The notes under the pieces: generated by a model
The model's database searches: none
Told to the model about the DNA's origin: nothing
The model's input: the letters and a program-made list of their open reading frames with translations, nothing else
Made by a program: the position numbers and the translations under genes
Assembly (NCBI GenBank): GCA_044239865.1
Contig: JBIIAO010000001.1
Span: 806,001-870,000, forward strand
DNA length: 64,000 nucleotides
From: CAIZGX01 sp044239865
GTDB lineage: Bacteria; Bacteroidota; Bacteroidia; Flavobacteriales_D; Sanyastnellaceae
Direction of reading: 5' to 3'
Shown here: positions 16,590 through 24,237 of the stretch, piece after piece
Position numbering within the stretch: position 1 is the stretch's first letter
Layout of the letters: each line of letters opens with the position of its first letter

Positions 16590-17422
16590 AAGCGCGGATA
16601 GATAAATATATTGAAGGATTATTTGTCCCCTATTCGTCCTCTTGGAACGAGCGCACTTTCGTGAGTTTGGTCTACGCGTGGTTTGTGTTCTTTGCCTTTT
16701 GGAATTGGCATTCGGTGTGGTTAATTTGGGGGGAAGACAGCGTGTGCATTCGCTATGGGGCGGGCGACACGAGATTGAATAATTTGGTTTACGCCTTAAT
16801 GTATAATTTAAAATGGTTCAAGCCTGTATTCATTGTGCATTTGGTTGTTTCCTTTTTCTCGATTTTTCATTTCCGCGGTGTTTTCTTCTTCCGCGCTGCA
16901 GCGTGGCTTTCAGCCCTATGGATCTATTATGCGGGAATAAATGCGATGAATGCTGGGTATGTGTTTATGATGCTACTCATGTTTTTCTGTATACCCTATT
17001 CATCGAAAGCAATTAAACCCTTTTGGTCATTTTTATCGCGATTGAGTTTGCTTGGGGCGGGTATTCAAGTTGGATTAATTTATTTCTACACCTCGCTTTA
17101 CAAAATCACCAGTTGGCAGTGGTTGTCCGGTGAAGCCATTTATCAGACGTTCGTGAGCGATTGGTTCAGCAATGACGTCATGAAGAATCTCGCATTGAAT
17201 GGTCCCTATTTCATTTCAGTTGTTGTAGCATACATCATCATGCTTTTTCAACTCACCTTTCCAATTATCATCAACTGGAAAAAGACTCGGAAATATGCGA
17301 TTTTCGTTGGTATTTCCATTCACTTGTACATTGGTATTTTCATGCACATGTGGGATTTTGCGTTGGCGATGATGGTTCCATACACGCTGTTTACACATCG
17401 TGATGACATCGCAAAGCGATGA
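16586..17422 (+). CDS. HTTM-like multi-pass membrane protein
   Basis: A 278-residue protein with about seven hydrophobic helices. The segment YFYTSLYKITSWQWLSGEAIYQTF resembles the conserved 'K-x-W-x-x-G-x-A-x-Y' region of HTTM domains (horizontally transferred transmembrane domain, related to vitamin K-dependent gamma-carboxylase), but no carboxylase domain follows. Its last residues and stop (THRDDIAKR, from about 17397) are encoded by the first units of the adjacent GATGAC repeat array, so the native C-terminus may have been altered. Function unknown. Confidence 0.65.
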   Translation: MKARIDKYIEGLFVPYSSSWNERTFVSLVYAWFVFFAFWNWHSVWLIWGEDSVCIRYGAGDTRLNNLVYALMYNLKWFKPVFIVHLVVSFFSIFHFRGVFFFRAAAWLSALWIYYAGINAMNAGYVFMMLLMFFCIPYSSKAIKPFWSFLSRLSLLGAGIQVGLIYFYTSLYKITSWQWLSGEAIYQTFVSDWFSNDVMKNLALNGPYFISVVVAYIIMLFQLTFPIIINWKKTRKYAIFVGISIHLYIGIFMHMWDFALAMMVPYTLFTHRDDIAKR

Positions 17423-17510
17423 TGACCCTGCGGGATGACAGCGGAGCTGATGACCGACAAGTCGGATGACCCTTCGGGATGACGGCTGAGCTGATGACCT
17501 TGCGGGAGGA
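17397..17510. repeat. GATGAC repeat array (family C), seven units
   Basis: Seven copies of GATGAC separated by 8-11 variable bases that are often self-complementary, for example GACAAGTC and CCTGCGGG. The array begins inside the 3' end of the HTTM-like gene and runs up to the stop codon of the convergent YqgE-family gene at 17511. Similar arrays lie at 32834-32970 (inside fdhD) and 42983-43118. Confidence 0.85.
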
Positions 17511-18083
17511 TTAATTCAAATTCGGATCCTCGGGAAATTTAGAGAGGATCTTTCCTTTTGGGCCCATGCGGTCCATGACTTCCTTCCAGACGTTGTTTTC
17601 TTTTGAATTCATGACCAACTTGGAAGGGACGTTCACCACGAACCAAGACTTCGAAGTGATTTCTTCTTGAAGCTGTCCGATAGACCAGCCGCTGTATCCG
17701 ACGAAAAAGCGAATAGCATTTTCTGGAAGTTTTCCGGCTTCAATAAGTTCTCGTATGCGCGTGAAATCTCCTCCGTACCAAACACCTTCCAAAATAGGTG
17801 TGCTGCCTTCAATCTCTTCACCCAACGAATGAATGTAAAAGAGACTGTCGTTCTTCACCGGTCCGCCAAGGCTTACACGTCCGGGCATCTCTGGGAAATT
17901 AGCAATAATCTTGCTAATCGGAAGGTCTATGTAATTGTTCAACACAAATCCGAATGAGCCTTCTTCGTTGTTTTCACACAACAAGATAACGGTCCGATGA
18001 AAAAACGGATCGCTGATGTATGGCTCAGACAACAAGACTTGTCCACGCTTCGGCACTGTGCTATCGCTCGGTTGAAAATTCAC
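17511..18083 (-). CDS. YqgE/AlgH family (UPF0301) protein
   Basis: Recognised by the conserved opening PKRGQVLLSEPYISDPFFHRTVILLCE, then GSFGFVLNNYIDLPIS, VSLGGPVKNDSLFYIHS, WYGGDF and FVGYSGWSIGQLQEEI. The family is about 185-190 residues. No ATG fits, so a GTG at 18083 (190 residues) is chosen; a GTG at 18116 is an alternative, and an ATG at 18206 would add an atypical extension and overlap the divergent gene. The function of the family is not established; cytoplasmic. Confidence 0.88.
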   Translation of the reverse strand: MNFQPSDSTVPKRGQVLLSEPYISDPFFHRTVILLCENNEEGSFGFVLNNYIDLPISKIIANFPEMPGRVSLGGPVKNDSLFYIHSLGEEIEGSTPILEGVWYGGDFTRIRELIEAGKLPENAIRFFVGYSGWSIGQLQEEITSKSWFVVNVPSKLVMNSKENNVWKEVMDRMGPKGKILSKFPEDPNLN

Positions 18084-18116
18084 AGGGCTAAAATAGGAAT
18101 TCCTTACTTTCGCCAC

Positions 18117-19634
18117 ATGCGTTTTCAAATATTCCTTTTTATTTTCCTCCTTCCATTTGTAACCCTTGCCCAACCTGGCGGAGGAGGCGGTGCTTACTTT
18201 CGACATTTCGGAGTTCCTGGAAAAGATTATACTTCCGAACTCTGCTTGAAGCACATGAAACTGCAACTCATGAGCGGAGTTCATTCAAACATAATTGACT
18301 CTGAACAAAAAGAAATTCGCAGTCTGAATCTCGAGCACAACAGTTGGTCTTCCCGATATGCCGGACAAGAGTATCACCAATCTGAAAATCATTACCGCTT
18401 GGTCTGGAAGGAAGACAAAGATTCCATGGTGGTAATCTTCACGAACCTCATGCCCGAAAACGGAGCGGGATATTCAGAGACGTTCGACAGTCTTGTGTTT
18501 ATGCCCGGACATTATGAATTGCGTCTCTCGCAAGACCGTCGCATTCCGGGTTATGAAAGTTTTACTCCGCGAACACATCTCAATTGGTTCAAGGAAAATG
18601 CTGCTAGCACTTATTTTCCGACGCGTCCGACCTATTCCTTCTATTATTATTACAACGCCGCGCATCAAGAAAATTCACAAGTCAAATATGAATCTTCGGA
18701 ACCTCATTTAATCAAGGCTCAACAAATGGCCGAAACTTTTGAGCAACAAAAGTTAGTGCTCACTGAACGGATTCGTTTTCACCGTCTAAAATTCAATACT
18801 GAAACAGCCTTAAATCTTGCCTTGGAGTTGGATTCACTTTGTTACTCGGTGAGCAGAATAGACAATTCTGCTTGCAATGTTCTTATTGAAATTTATACCG
18901 AAAGAAAAGAATTCGACAAGGCCCTTCCCTATTATACCCGCCTTTCCAAGGAATACAACGACGAGAGTCATTTGATTTCAGAAGCACTGTTTCTTGAAAT
19001 GAAGTTGAATCGTTCCGAAGAAGCCATTGCAATTTGTGAATTACTCCTTCAGCGCATTCCCGAAGATCACATGAAGCAGTATCCCATCGGTGTTTCACCG
19101 CATGCCGAAACCATTCTGCACATCGGCGAAATCTTTTGGCATGTGAACAAACCGAAAGAAGCGAAATTCTATTTTGAACTCGCGGTTCAAGTGGGAGCTT
19201 TCCATACCAGCGACGATCGATATGTGAATTTATTCGGAACCTATATTGAAAAATTTCCAACCGAAACCACCTTCTACATCTGCAGAGCCGCTGCCAATAT
19301 TGGAAGAGCGCCTTATCTCGGTTGGGGCAACATGACGCGCATTGCTTGCTTGGAAGCCATTGAAGATTGTGACAACGCAATTAGACTTGGACGAAAAGAT
19401 TTTTTGGTGAATTACACGAAGGGACAAGCCATGCAACTGATTAAAAAGAATGAAGAGGGATTGAAAGTCGCCGACGAATGCATTCGCCTTGAACCGAAAG
19501 ACCCAAGAGGGTATTTGTTGAAGAGCATGTTCTACAACGACATTCGCACCGATAATGCCATGAAAAAAGCGGAAGAATACCGCGTTGAATTTCGTAAACG
19601 TCTGGAGACTTTCAAATTCAAATTTCATTACTAG
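18117..19634 (+). CDS. Secreted TPR-repeat protein of unknown function
   Basis: 505 residues starting MRFQIFLFIFLLPFVTLAQ, a signal peptide followed by a Gly-rich segment. The middle and C-terminal parts contain tetratricopeptide-like pairs (SACNVLIEIYTERKEFDKALPYYTRLSKEY; KMNRSEEAIAICELLL-type segment; GLKVADECIRLEPKDPRGYLLKSMFYND). The longer frame from 17997 is rejected because it reads across the divergent YqgE start. A promoter-like TACTTTCG (18106-18113) lies just before the ATG. Probably periplasmic; no known partner. Confidence 0.8.
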   Translation: MRFQIFLFIFLLPFVTLAQPGGGGGAYFRHFGVPGKDYTSELCLKHMKLQLMSGVHSNIIDSEQKEIRSLNLEHNSWSSRYAGQEYHQSENHYRLVWKEDKDSMVVIFTNLMPENGAGYSETFDSLVFMPGHYELRLSQDRRIPGYESFTPRTHLNWFKENAASTYFPTRPTYSFYYYYNAAHQENSQVKYESSEPHLIKAQQMAETFEQQKLVLTERIRFHRLKFNTETALNLALELDSLCYSVSRIDNSACNVLIEIYTERKEFDKALPYYTRLSKEYNDESHLISEALFLEMKLNRSEEAIAICELLLQRIPEDHMKQYPIGVSPHAETILHIGEIFWHVNKPKEAKFYFELAVQVGAFHTSDDRYVNLFGTYIEKFPTETTFYICRAAANIGRAPYLGWGNMTRIACLEAIEDCDNAIRLGRKDFLVNYTKGQAMQLIKKNEEGLKVADECIRLEPKDPRGYLLKSMFYNDIRTDNAMKKAEEYRVEFRKRLETFKFKFHY

Positions 19635-19664
19635 AAAATTCAAAGTGTATGTGTCCTGTCGCGT

Positions 19665-19672
19665 TATCTTTG
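19665..19672 (+). promoter_or_regulatory. Bacteroidota -7 promoter element for the DUF493-fmt operon
   Basis: TATCTTTG matches the TAnnTTTG consensus and lies 4 bp before the ATG at 19677, implying a very short leader. I see no clear TTG -33 element at the usual distance, so the call is moderate. Confidence 0.5.
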
Positions 19673-19676
19673 CCGC

Positions 19677-19949
19677 ATGGATGAATCGAGACTTTCTGCC
19701 CTTCGCGCCGAACTGAATAAAATTCACAAGTGGCCAAGCAAGTACATGTTTAAGTTTATTGTTCCTTCATTCGAAGAACGCGTAACGGCGGTGAAATTAA
19801 TTTTTGGTGAAAGTGCGCATTTCGAGATGAAGTGGAGTGCAAACGGAAAATACACTGCCATTACGGTTCATGCCATGATGATGAACGTTGATGAGATTTT
19901 CGAGAAGTACGATGAAGCTGCTAAAATTGAAGGAATAATAAGTTTATAA
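19677..19949 (+). CDS. DUF493 (YbeD-like) family protein
   Basis: A 90-residue cytoplasmic protein. The segment WPSKYMFKFIVPSFEERVTAVKLIF followed by SANGKYTAITVHAMMMNVDEIFEKYDEAAKIEGIISL matches the small ferredoxin-fold DUF493/YbeD family (FKVIG..., G.Y.sVTv). The molecular function is unknown. It begins a three-gene run with the next small protein (1-bp gap) and fmt (1-bp overlap), suggesting a shared transcript. Confidence 0.85.
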   Translation: MDESRLSALRAELNKIHKWPSKYMFKFIVPSFEERVTAVKLIFGESAHFEMKWSANGKYTAITVHAMMMNVDEIFEKYDEAAKIEGIISL

Positions 19950-19950
19950 T

Positions 19951-20322
19951 ATGAAGACATTTGAATTGTTAAGGAACGTATTGTTGGTGTCTTTGCTGGC
20001 CATGCTTACGTATGTGTTGTACAAGCGTATGTTGCATGTGATGCGCAAGCAGCACGTTCAGGAGAAATTTCCTGCTCTTCCAAATCAATTGCATTGGACA
20101 GAATCTGGAGAAGGACAAATTGCCTTGAAGTTGAACATGAAGATGCACTTAGACATTCAAATCTTTAATGCAGAAAACGCATCAATTCTAACCCTTGCCA
20201 GCGAAGAGTTCCCGAAGGGAGATCATATTTTCACCTTTGAAAAGAATCAGTTTTCTGCTGGAAAATACTATTACAAAATTGTTTCTCCGCACGAACAAGC
20301 TTCTCAATACTTCAACATCTAA
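19951..20322 (+). CDS. Small membrane-anchored protein with a beta-sandwich-like domain
   Basis: 123 residues. An N-terminal membrane helix (NVLLVSLLAMLTYVLYKRML) precedes a domain rich in beta strands ending FPKGDHIFTFEKNQFSAGKYYYKIVS, which resembles FlgD-like/T9SS sorting-type immunoglobulin folds (LxAGxYYYKI). It lacks the usual secretion signal context, so an anchor with an extracytoplasmic domain is likelier. It lies between the DUF493 gene and fmt with essentially no spacing. Confidence 0.7.
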   Translation: MKTFELLRNVLLVSLLAMLTYVLYKRMLHVMRKQHVQEKFPALPNQLHWTESGEGQIALKLNMKMHLDIQIFNAENASILTLASEEFPKGDHIFTFEKNQFSAGKYYYKIVSPHEQASQYFNI

Positions 20323-21245
20323 TGTCATTACGCATTGTTTTTCTTGGCACTCCTGAATTTGCGACCACTTCGCTGAATGCGTTGGTGAACAGCAAACACG
20401 AAGTTGTTGGCGTTGTTACTGCTCCAGATAAACCAGCAGGACGCGGACAGCAGTTGAATGAAAGCGATGTAAAGAAGTTTACGGTTCAACACGGATTGAA
20501 TTTGTTTCAACCTGAAAAATTACGCGACGAGCAGTTTATTCAAGATTTGAAAAACCTGAATGCCGATTTATTCGTGGTTGTCGCTTTCCGCATGCTTCCT
20601 GAAGTGGTTTGGAACATGCCTCGATTGGGCACATTGAATTTGCACGGTTCCCTCCTTCCGCAATACCGCGGAGCTGCTCCTATTCAATGGGCGGTTATGA
20701 ATGGTGAAACGGAAACCGGATGTACGACCTTCCGATTGAAGCATGAAATAGACACTGGAGAAGTTTTGGGTCAGCATAAAATGTTGGTGGGTCCGAATGA
20801 AACAGCTGGAGAATTGTACGAGCGCATGATGCACGAAGGAGCTGAATTGTTGGTTCGAAGCATTGATCTTTTGGAAGAACAAAAGGTTCAACCAATAGCG
20901 CAAGAAGAACTAATTACCAGCGAATTAAAGCACGCACCTAAACTTTTGAAAGAAGACGGAAGAGTCCGTTTGACTGACACTCCAGCTGTGGTTCACAACC
21001 GTGTTCGCGGCGTGACTCCCTTCCCCGGAGCCTTCACAACTTTTCAAGGTAAGACCTTAAAGATTCACAAAGGCCTTCCAGAAGAAACCGAACATTCATT
21101 CGATTTAGGTTCCTTTCATTCCGACAACAAAACGTTTTTGAAGTTGGCGGTGAATGGTGGATATTACAATTTGCTCGAGGTTCAATTGGAAGGGAAGAAA
21201 CGGATGGGTGTTGAGGAGTTTTTGCGCGGGACTTCAATAAGTTAA
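20322..21245 (+). CDS. fmt: Methionyl-tRNA formyltransferase
   Basis: Formylates initiator Met-tRNA using 10-formyl-THF. 307 residues with the N-terminal Rossmann start LRIVFLGTPEFA, the catalytic region LNLHGSLLPQYRGAAPIQWAVMNGE, TGCTTFRLKHEIDTGEVL, and a C-terminal OB-type domain (VRGVTPFPGAFTTFQGKTLKIHK). The ATG overlaps the preceding stop by one base. The stop codon lies within the first bases of a family E repeat (GTTAAGAAAAGG). The formyl-THF supplier fhs is at 30806-32482. Confidence 0.96.
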   Translation: MSLRIVFLGTPEFATTSLNALVNSKHEVVGVVTAPDKPAGRGQQLNESDVKKFTVQHGLNLFQPEKLRDEQFIQDLKNLNADLFVVVAFRMLPEVVWNMPRLGTLNLHGSLLPQYRGAAPIQWAVMNGETETGCTTFRLKHEIDTGEVLGQHKMLVGPNETAGELYERMMHEGAELLVRSIDLLEEQKVQPIAQEELITSELKHAPKLLKEDGRVRLTDTPAVVHNRVRGVTPFPGAFTTFQGKTLKIHKGLPEETEHSFDLGSFHSDNKTFLKLAVNGGYYNLLEVQLEGKKRMGVEEFLRGTSIS

Positions 21246-21365
21246 GAAAAGGTAAGAGAGGGTAATAATGGGGAAGAAAAGGTAAGAATGAGGAAAATGC
21301 TTCGCATGCTTGCTATCTTGTCAAACATCTTTGCTTGCAATTTGCATGCTTCGCAAACAAGAGAA
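21239..21365. repeat. Family E (GGTAAGA..) repeats and GCTTCGCATGC-type palindromic cores
   Basis: After fmt the sequence alternates GTTAAGAAAAGGTAAGAG, GGTAATAATGGGGAAGAAAAGG and TAAGAATGAGG, then palindromic phrases (GCTTCGCATGC, TTGCTTGCAA, GCATGCTTCGC). The GGTAAGAAAAGG-like part recurs inverted at about 24067-24110. A 32-codon frame at 21288-21386 is produced by the repeats and is not treated as a gene. About 80 AT-rich bases without recognised signals follow before 21446. Confidence 0.6.
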
Positions 21366-21445
21366 TATTCGTATTCAAAAAGTTGATAGATTTACAATAA
21401 ATACATATGCATTGCATTTAAAGTAAATAGACCAACTCGAATAGC

Positions 21446-22333
21446 ATGAAAAAACTCTTTCTCCTCACCGCGCTCCTCACATTATTTGCACAAATCGGAT
21501 CAGCTCAAAATTCGGCTTTCGATAAAAATGCATTCTGTAAAAAACTGGAAAAGGAACTCGTTAAAATCAACGACTCGCTTTGCGCTTCGAAGTTTGAATG
21601 CTCGATTTCAAATTACCGCACTTTTCTTAACGATTTGAAATCACAATCAAAGGATGTTTCCAAATTCCTTCCCGACACCTTTGCCGGATGGGAAAGCTAT
21701 TTAAGTGACAACTACCACGTGCCTCATTATTTATCTCACCCTGCCTATTACGAATACCCCGTATTCTCAATAACCCGCGAAGCCGCCATGGCTTATTGCC
21801 AATGGTTAAACGAAGTGTATGCTGGATATGCTGATAAGAAATTTCAACAGATGACATTCACTCTTCCAACCGTTTCAGAATGGGAATCTGCAGCATTCCG
21901 TTTCAAGAATAAATCTCAAGAGGAAGCGTATTACAAAAAAGATAAATACAGTCAGCGGGAAATAGACTTCCCTTGGTTAAACAACAATCTTTACAGAGAG
22001 AATAACAGTCGCTCTAGCTATATCGATTTAAACAAATTATCAAATGGGGGTTCCTTAAGTTATCTCTATTTCCCTGATTTCCGCAAAGCAAATTTTCAAG
22101 ATCAATTTTATCAATCCAATGAAACTTTTCCCGTGAAATCGTACTTACCCAATAACAACGGCATGTACAACGTATGTGGCAATGTTGCTGAAATGACAAT
22201 GAATCCAGAAATTACAAAAGGTGGAAGTTTTTTGAAGTATCCGGAAGACTGCGCTATTCATGATACCCTTGCGTATTACAACATTCCAAATAGAGATGTT
22301 GGATTTCGGGTGTTTATGAAAGTTAAACAATAG
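21446..22333 (+). CDS. Secreted SUMF1/formylglycine-generating-enzyme-like protein
   Basis: 295 residues with signal peptide MKKLFLLTALLTLFAQIGSAQ. Features of the SUMF1/C-type-lectin-like fold: YPVFSITREAAMAYCQWLNEVY, FTLPTVSEWESAAF, NNNGMYNVCGNVAEMTMN, TKGGSFLKYPEDC and DVGFRVFMKV at the end. Related domains occur in gliding proteins GldJ/GldK, but this protein is much shorter and lacks a lipobox. The catalytic cysteines of true formylglycine enzymes are not evident, so it is probably a structural or binding member. Confidence 0.82.
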   Translation: MKKLFLLTALLTLFAQIGSAQNSAFDKNAFCKKLEKELVKINDSLCASKFECSISNYRTFLNDLKSQSKDVSKFLPDTFAGWESYLSDNYHVPHYLSHPAYYEYPVFSITREAAMAYCQWLNEVYAGYADKKFQQMTFTLPTVSEWESAAFRFKNKSQEEAYYKKDKYSQREIDFPWLNNNLYRENNSRSSYIDLNKLSNGGSLSYLYFPDFRKANFQDQFYQSNETFPVKSYLPNNNGMYNVCGNVAEMTMNPEITKGGSFLKYPEDCAIHDTLAYYNIPNRDVGFRVFMKVKQ

Positions 22334-22380
22334 ATGTTGCACAAGGTGCTTTGCAAGATTGCAAGCAAAGATCCAAATCG

Positions 22381-22400
22381 GGTCGAAAAATTTTTCGACC
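22381..22400. repeat. Perfect 20-bp palindrome related to family F
   Basis: A perfect palindrome GGTCGAAAAA-TTTTTCGACC. It shares the GAAA..TTTC core and G/C ends with the three palindromes at 10888-10963. It lies about 50 bp after the SUMF1-like gene, preceded by GCAAG/CTTGC-type cores, and could fold as a stem-loop in the transcript tail. Confidence 0.7.
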
Positions 22401-22478
22401 TTATGTCTTTTCAAACAAAATGAACAAGTGTTTGTGAATATGCTTTCAGTTCAGGAAGTTTCAATGAAATAAAAAATG

Positions 22479-22486
22479 TATTTTTG
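22479..22486 (+). promoter_or_regulatory. Probable Bacteroidota -7 element for fabI
   Basis: TATTTTTG fits TAnnTTTG and lies 19 bp before the fabI ATG. A convincing TTG -33 element is not seen, so this is a moderate call. Confidence 0.45.
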
Positions 22487-22505
22487 AAGACTAAATCTTA
22501 ATCAT

Positions 22506-23318
22506 ATGTCAAGTCAATTACTCAAAGGCAAAAAAGGAATTATCAGTGGTGCATTGAATAACATGAGTATCGCATGGAAAGTGGCCGAGCGTGCCGCTGA
22601 AGAAGGTGCTCAGATCGTATTAACCAATGCTCCTATTGCCATGCGCATGGGTGAAATCAACGGTTTGGCTGAAAAGATTAACGCTCCAATTTTCGCTGCC
22701 GATGCAACGAACGAAGCAGATTTAGAAAACCTTTTCGATAAGTCTATGGAACACTTCGGTGGGAAAGTAGATTTTGTTTTGCACAGCATTGGTATGTCGC
22801 CAAACGTGCGTAAAGGCAGACATTACACAGATTTGAACTACGAGTGGTACAAGCAATCGTTGGACGTAAGCGCAATGTCGCTTCACAAAATGTTGGCTAC
22901 TGCCTATAAGAAAGACGCCATTAGCGATTGGGGAAGTGTGGTTGCATTGAGTTACATTGCTGCTCAGCGTACGTTCCCAGATTATTCAGACATGGCAGAC
23001 GCGAAGGCGTTGTTGGAAAGCATTGCGCGTAGCTTCGGATACCATTATGGTGCAGCGAAGAAAGTGCGTATCAACACCATCTCTCAATCTCCAACAGTTA
23101 CTACAGCTGGATCAGGCGTAAAAGGATTCGACGGCTTCATTAGTTTTGCTGAAGAAATGTCTCCACTTGGAAACGCAGACGCATTAGCCTGTGCAGACTA
23201 TTGCATCTCGTTATTTAGCGACTTAACTCGCTACGTAACCATGCAAAACCTCTTCCACGACGGCGGCTTCTCATCAACCGGTGTTACTCCTCCGGTGATT
23301 GAGAGATTCACAAAGTAG
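22506..23318 (+). CDS. fabI: Enoyl-[acyl-carrier-protein] reductase (NADH)
   Basis: FabI catalyses the last reduction of each fatty-acid elongation cycle. 270 residues of the SDR fold: cofactor loop GIISGALNNMSIAWKVAE, DATNEADL, VDFVLHSIGMSPN, and the catalytic Y-x6-K pair in FPDYSDMADAKALLE. C-terminal SPLGNADALACADYCISLFSDLTRYVTMQNLFHDGGFSS is typical. The gene stands alone and is followed at once by a repeat block. Confidence 0.95.
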   Translation: MSSQLLKGKKGIISGALNNMSIAWKVAERAAEEGAQIVLTNAPIAMRMGEINGLAEKINAPIFAADATNEADLENLFDKSMEHFGGKVDFVLHSIGMSPNVRKGRHYTDLNYEWYKQSLDVSAMSLHKMLATAYKKDAISDWGSVVALSYIAAQRTFPDYSDMADAKALLESIARSFGYHYGAAKKVRINTISQSPTVTTAGSGVKGFDGFISFAEEMSPLGNADALACADYCISLFSDLTRYVTMQNLFHDGGFSSTGVTPPVIERFTK

Positions 23319-23516
23319 TTGAACTTCGTTGTTCCTACTTCGTAATTGGAAAATCGAAGATTTTATTCCTATTTCATAATTCCTACTGCGTAATTTCATT
23401 AACGTCGAAGACCCTCGTTGCTTGCAACCTTCGTCCATAGGACCCTCGCAACGGATGTTGCCTTCGTAAAGCCATTTGCCCTCGCAACGATGTTGCCTTC
23501 GCAAAGCCATTCGCCA
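23319..23516. repeat. Composite dispersed repeat, copy 1 (family B - GTCGAAGA - family A)
   Basis: Immediately after fabI comes a family B part (TTCCTACTTCGTAATTGG, the palindromic core AAAATCGAAGATTTT, then CATAATTCCTACTGCGTAATT), a linker AACGTCGAAGA, and a family A part (CCCTCG phrases with cores such as GCAACGGATGTTGC). Positions 23401-23466 are identical over 66 bp to 25266-25331. Other composites lie at 25183-25370, 56897-57023, 59464-59635 and, inverted, 63158-63322. Confidence 0.85.
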
Positions 23517-23518
23517 TT

Positions 23519-23583
23519 GAATAAACAGCATATAAACTGCATATAAAAATTAGTGCGATTTCCAGATTAGCGAAATAGGTTTG
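23519..23583 (+). promoter_or_regulatory. parD promoter with shared 35-bp upstream block
   Basis: A 35-bp block (23519-23553) containing two copies of a GCATATAAA-type 11-mer ends in TTAG; 22 bp later comes TAGGTTTG (23576-23583), a Bacteroidota -7 element. The same block, TTAG-N22-TAGGTTTG spacing and preceding CGAAA recur upstream of the ORF6N gene (25107-25171, other strand). The arrangement is therefore a duplicated promoter/operator, not random. Confidence 0.75.
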
Positions 23584-23668
23584 TGATATGAAATCAAATT
23601 CAAAAAAGTCAGAAATGAATTTTGTGAACAATACCAATTTTGGGTGTTTTTACAAAAATCAGTTGACC

Positions 23669-23911
23669 ATGAGCAAAAACACTTCTATCACTTTCGGTAC
23701 TTATTTCGAACAGTTTATTCAAAACACATTGAAGGAAGGTCGTTACAAAAACGCAAGTGAAATAGTACGCGCTGGATTACGACTACTTGAAGAAGAAGAA
23801 AATAGATTGGCTTCATTGCGCAATTCCATTCACGAAGGAATTGGAAGTGGAACGGCAGAAGATTTCAATCCCAATGAGCACTTAAAAAAGTTGAAGTCAA
23901 ATAAGAAATAG
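23669..23911 (+). CDS. ParD-like type II antitoxin (orphan)
   Basis: An 80-residue ribbon-helix-helix antitoxin: MSKNTSITFGTYFEQFIQNTLKEGRYKNASEIVRAGLRLLEEEE is the DNA-binding domain, and the tail (SLRNSIHEGIGSGTAEDFNPNEHLKKLK) is the toxin-binding region. The ATG at 23669 gives the family length; an ATG at 23588, placed right behind the -7 box, would add 27 atypical residues. No intact ParE follows; only a C-terminal stump remains (23905-23979). ParD proteins repress their own promoter, so it may bind the 35-bp block upstream (inference). Confidence 0.85.
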   Translation: MSKNTSITFGTYFEQFIQNTLKEGRYKNASEIVRAGLRLLEEEENRLASLRNSIHEGIGSGTAEDFNPNEHLKKLKSNKK

Positions 23912-23979
23912 ATAAATCAATAGAGGTTGTTCGTATTCTTCACGAGAGTATGGATTTGAAAGGAAATTGGAAACTTTAA
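23905..23979 (+). pseudogene. Remnant of a ParE toxin gene (C-terminal stump)
   Basis: The frame directly overlapping and following the parD stop encodes EIDKSIEVVRILHESMDLKG, which matches the extreme C-terminus of RelE/ParE toxins (IxVxRILHxxMDxxxH). Only about 20 toxin codons survive, without a start. The remainder of the frame (NWKL and stop, 23965-23979) is provided by a family B repeat. The bulk of the toxin appears to have been deleted between the parD end and this point. Confidence 0.75.
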
Positions 23980-24146
23980 CTTCGTAATTGGAAAACCTGC
24001 GGTTTTATTCCTACTTCGTAATGCCTATTTCATAATTCCTACTGCGTAATTGTAACTTCGTTGTTAGTCTTCCCTTTTCTTCCCCTTTCTTAACTTCTCT
24101 TACCTTGCGAGTTGTTTGAACTTCGTAATTGGAACTGCGTTGCTTT
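23974..24146. repeat. Family B and E repeats downstream of the ParE remnant
   Basis: 23974-24064 is a family B block with core AAAACCTGCGGTTTT and the CTACTTCGTAAT/CTACTGCGTAATT phrases; 24067-24110 is family E in inverted orientation (TTCTTCCCCTTTCTTAAC, CTTACC); 24117-24142 is a short family B piece. From 24147 to 24237 there is a further hairpin (CCCCAG/CTGGGG arms, 24178-24194) but no gene. Confidence 0.75.
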
Positions 24147-24237
24147 GAGCTCGATCTGCGAGCGGCATCCGAAATGGCCCCAGTGAAGCTGGGGGAAAAT
24201 GTCTCAAGTTTAATTTCGCTTCAAAAAGGAGGACCTT

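Noticed and set aside
21288..21386. A 32-codon frame starting MRKMLRMLAILSNIFACNLH
   Set aside because: It is formed by repeat phrases (GCTTCGCATGC, TTGCTTGCAA) and resembles a signal peptide only by chance.
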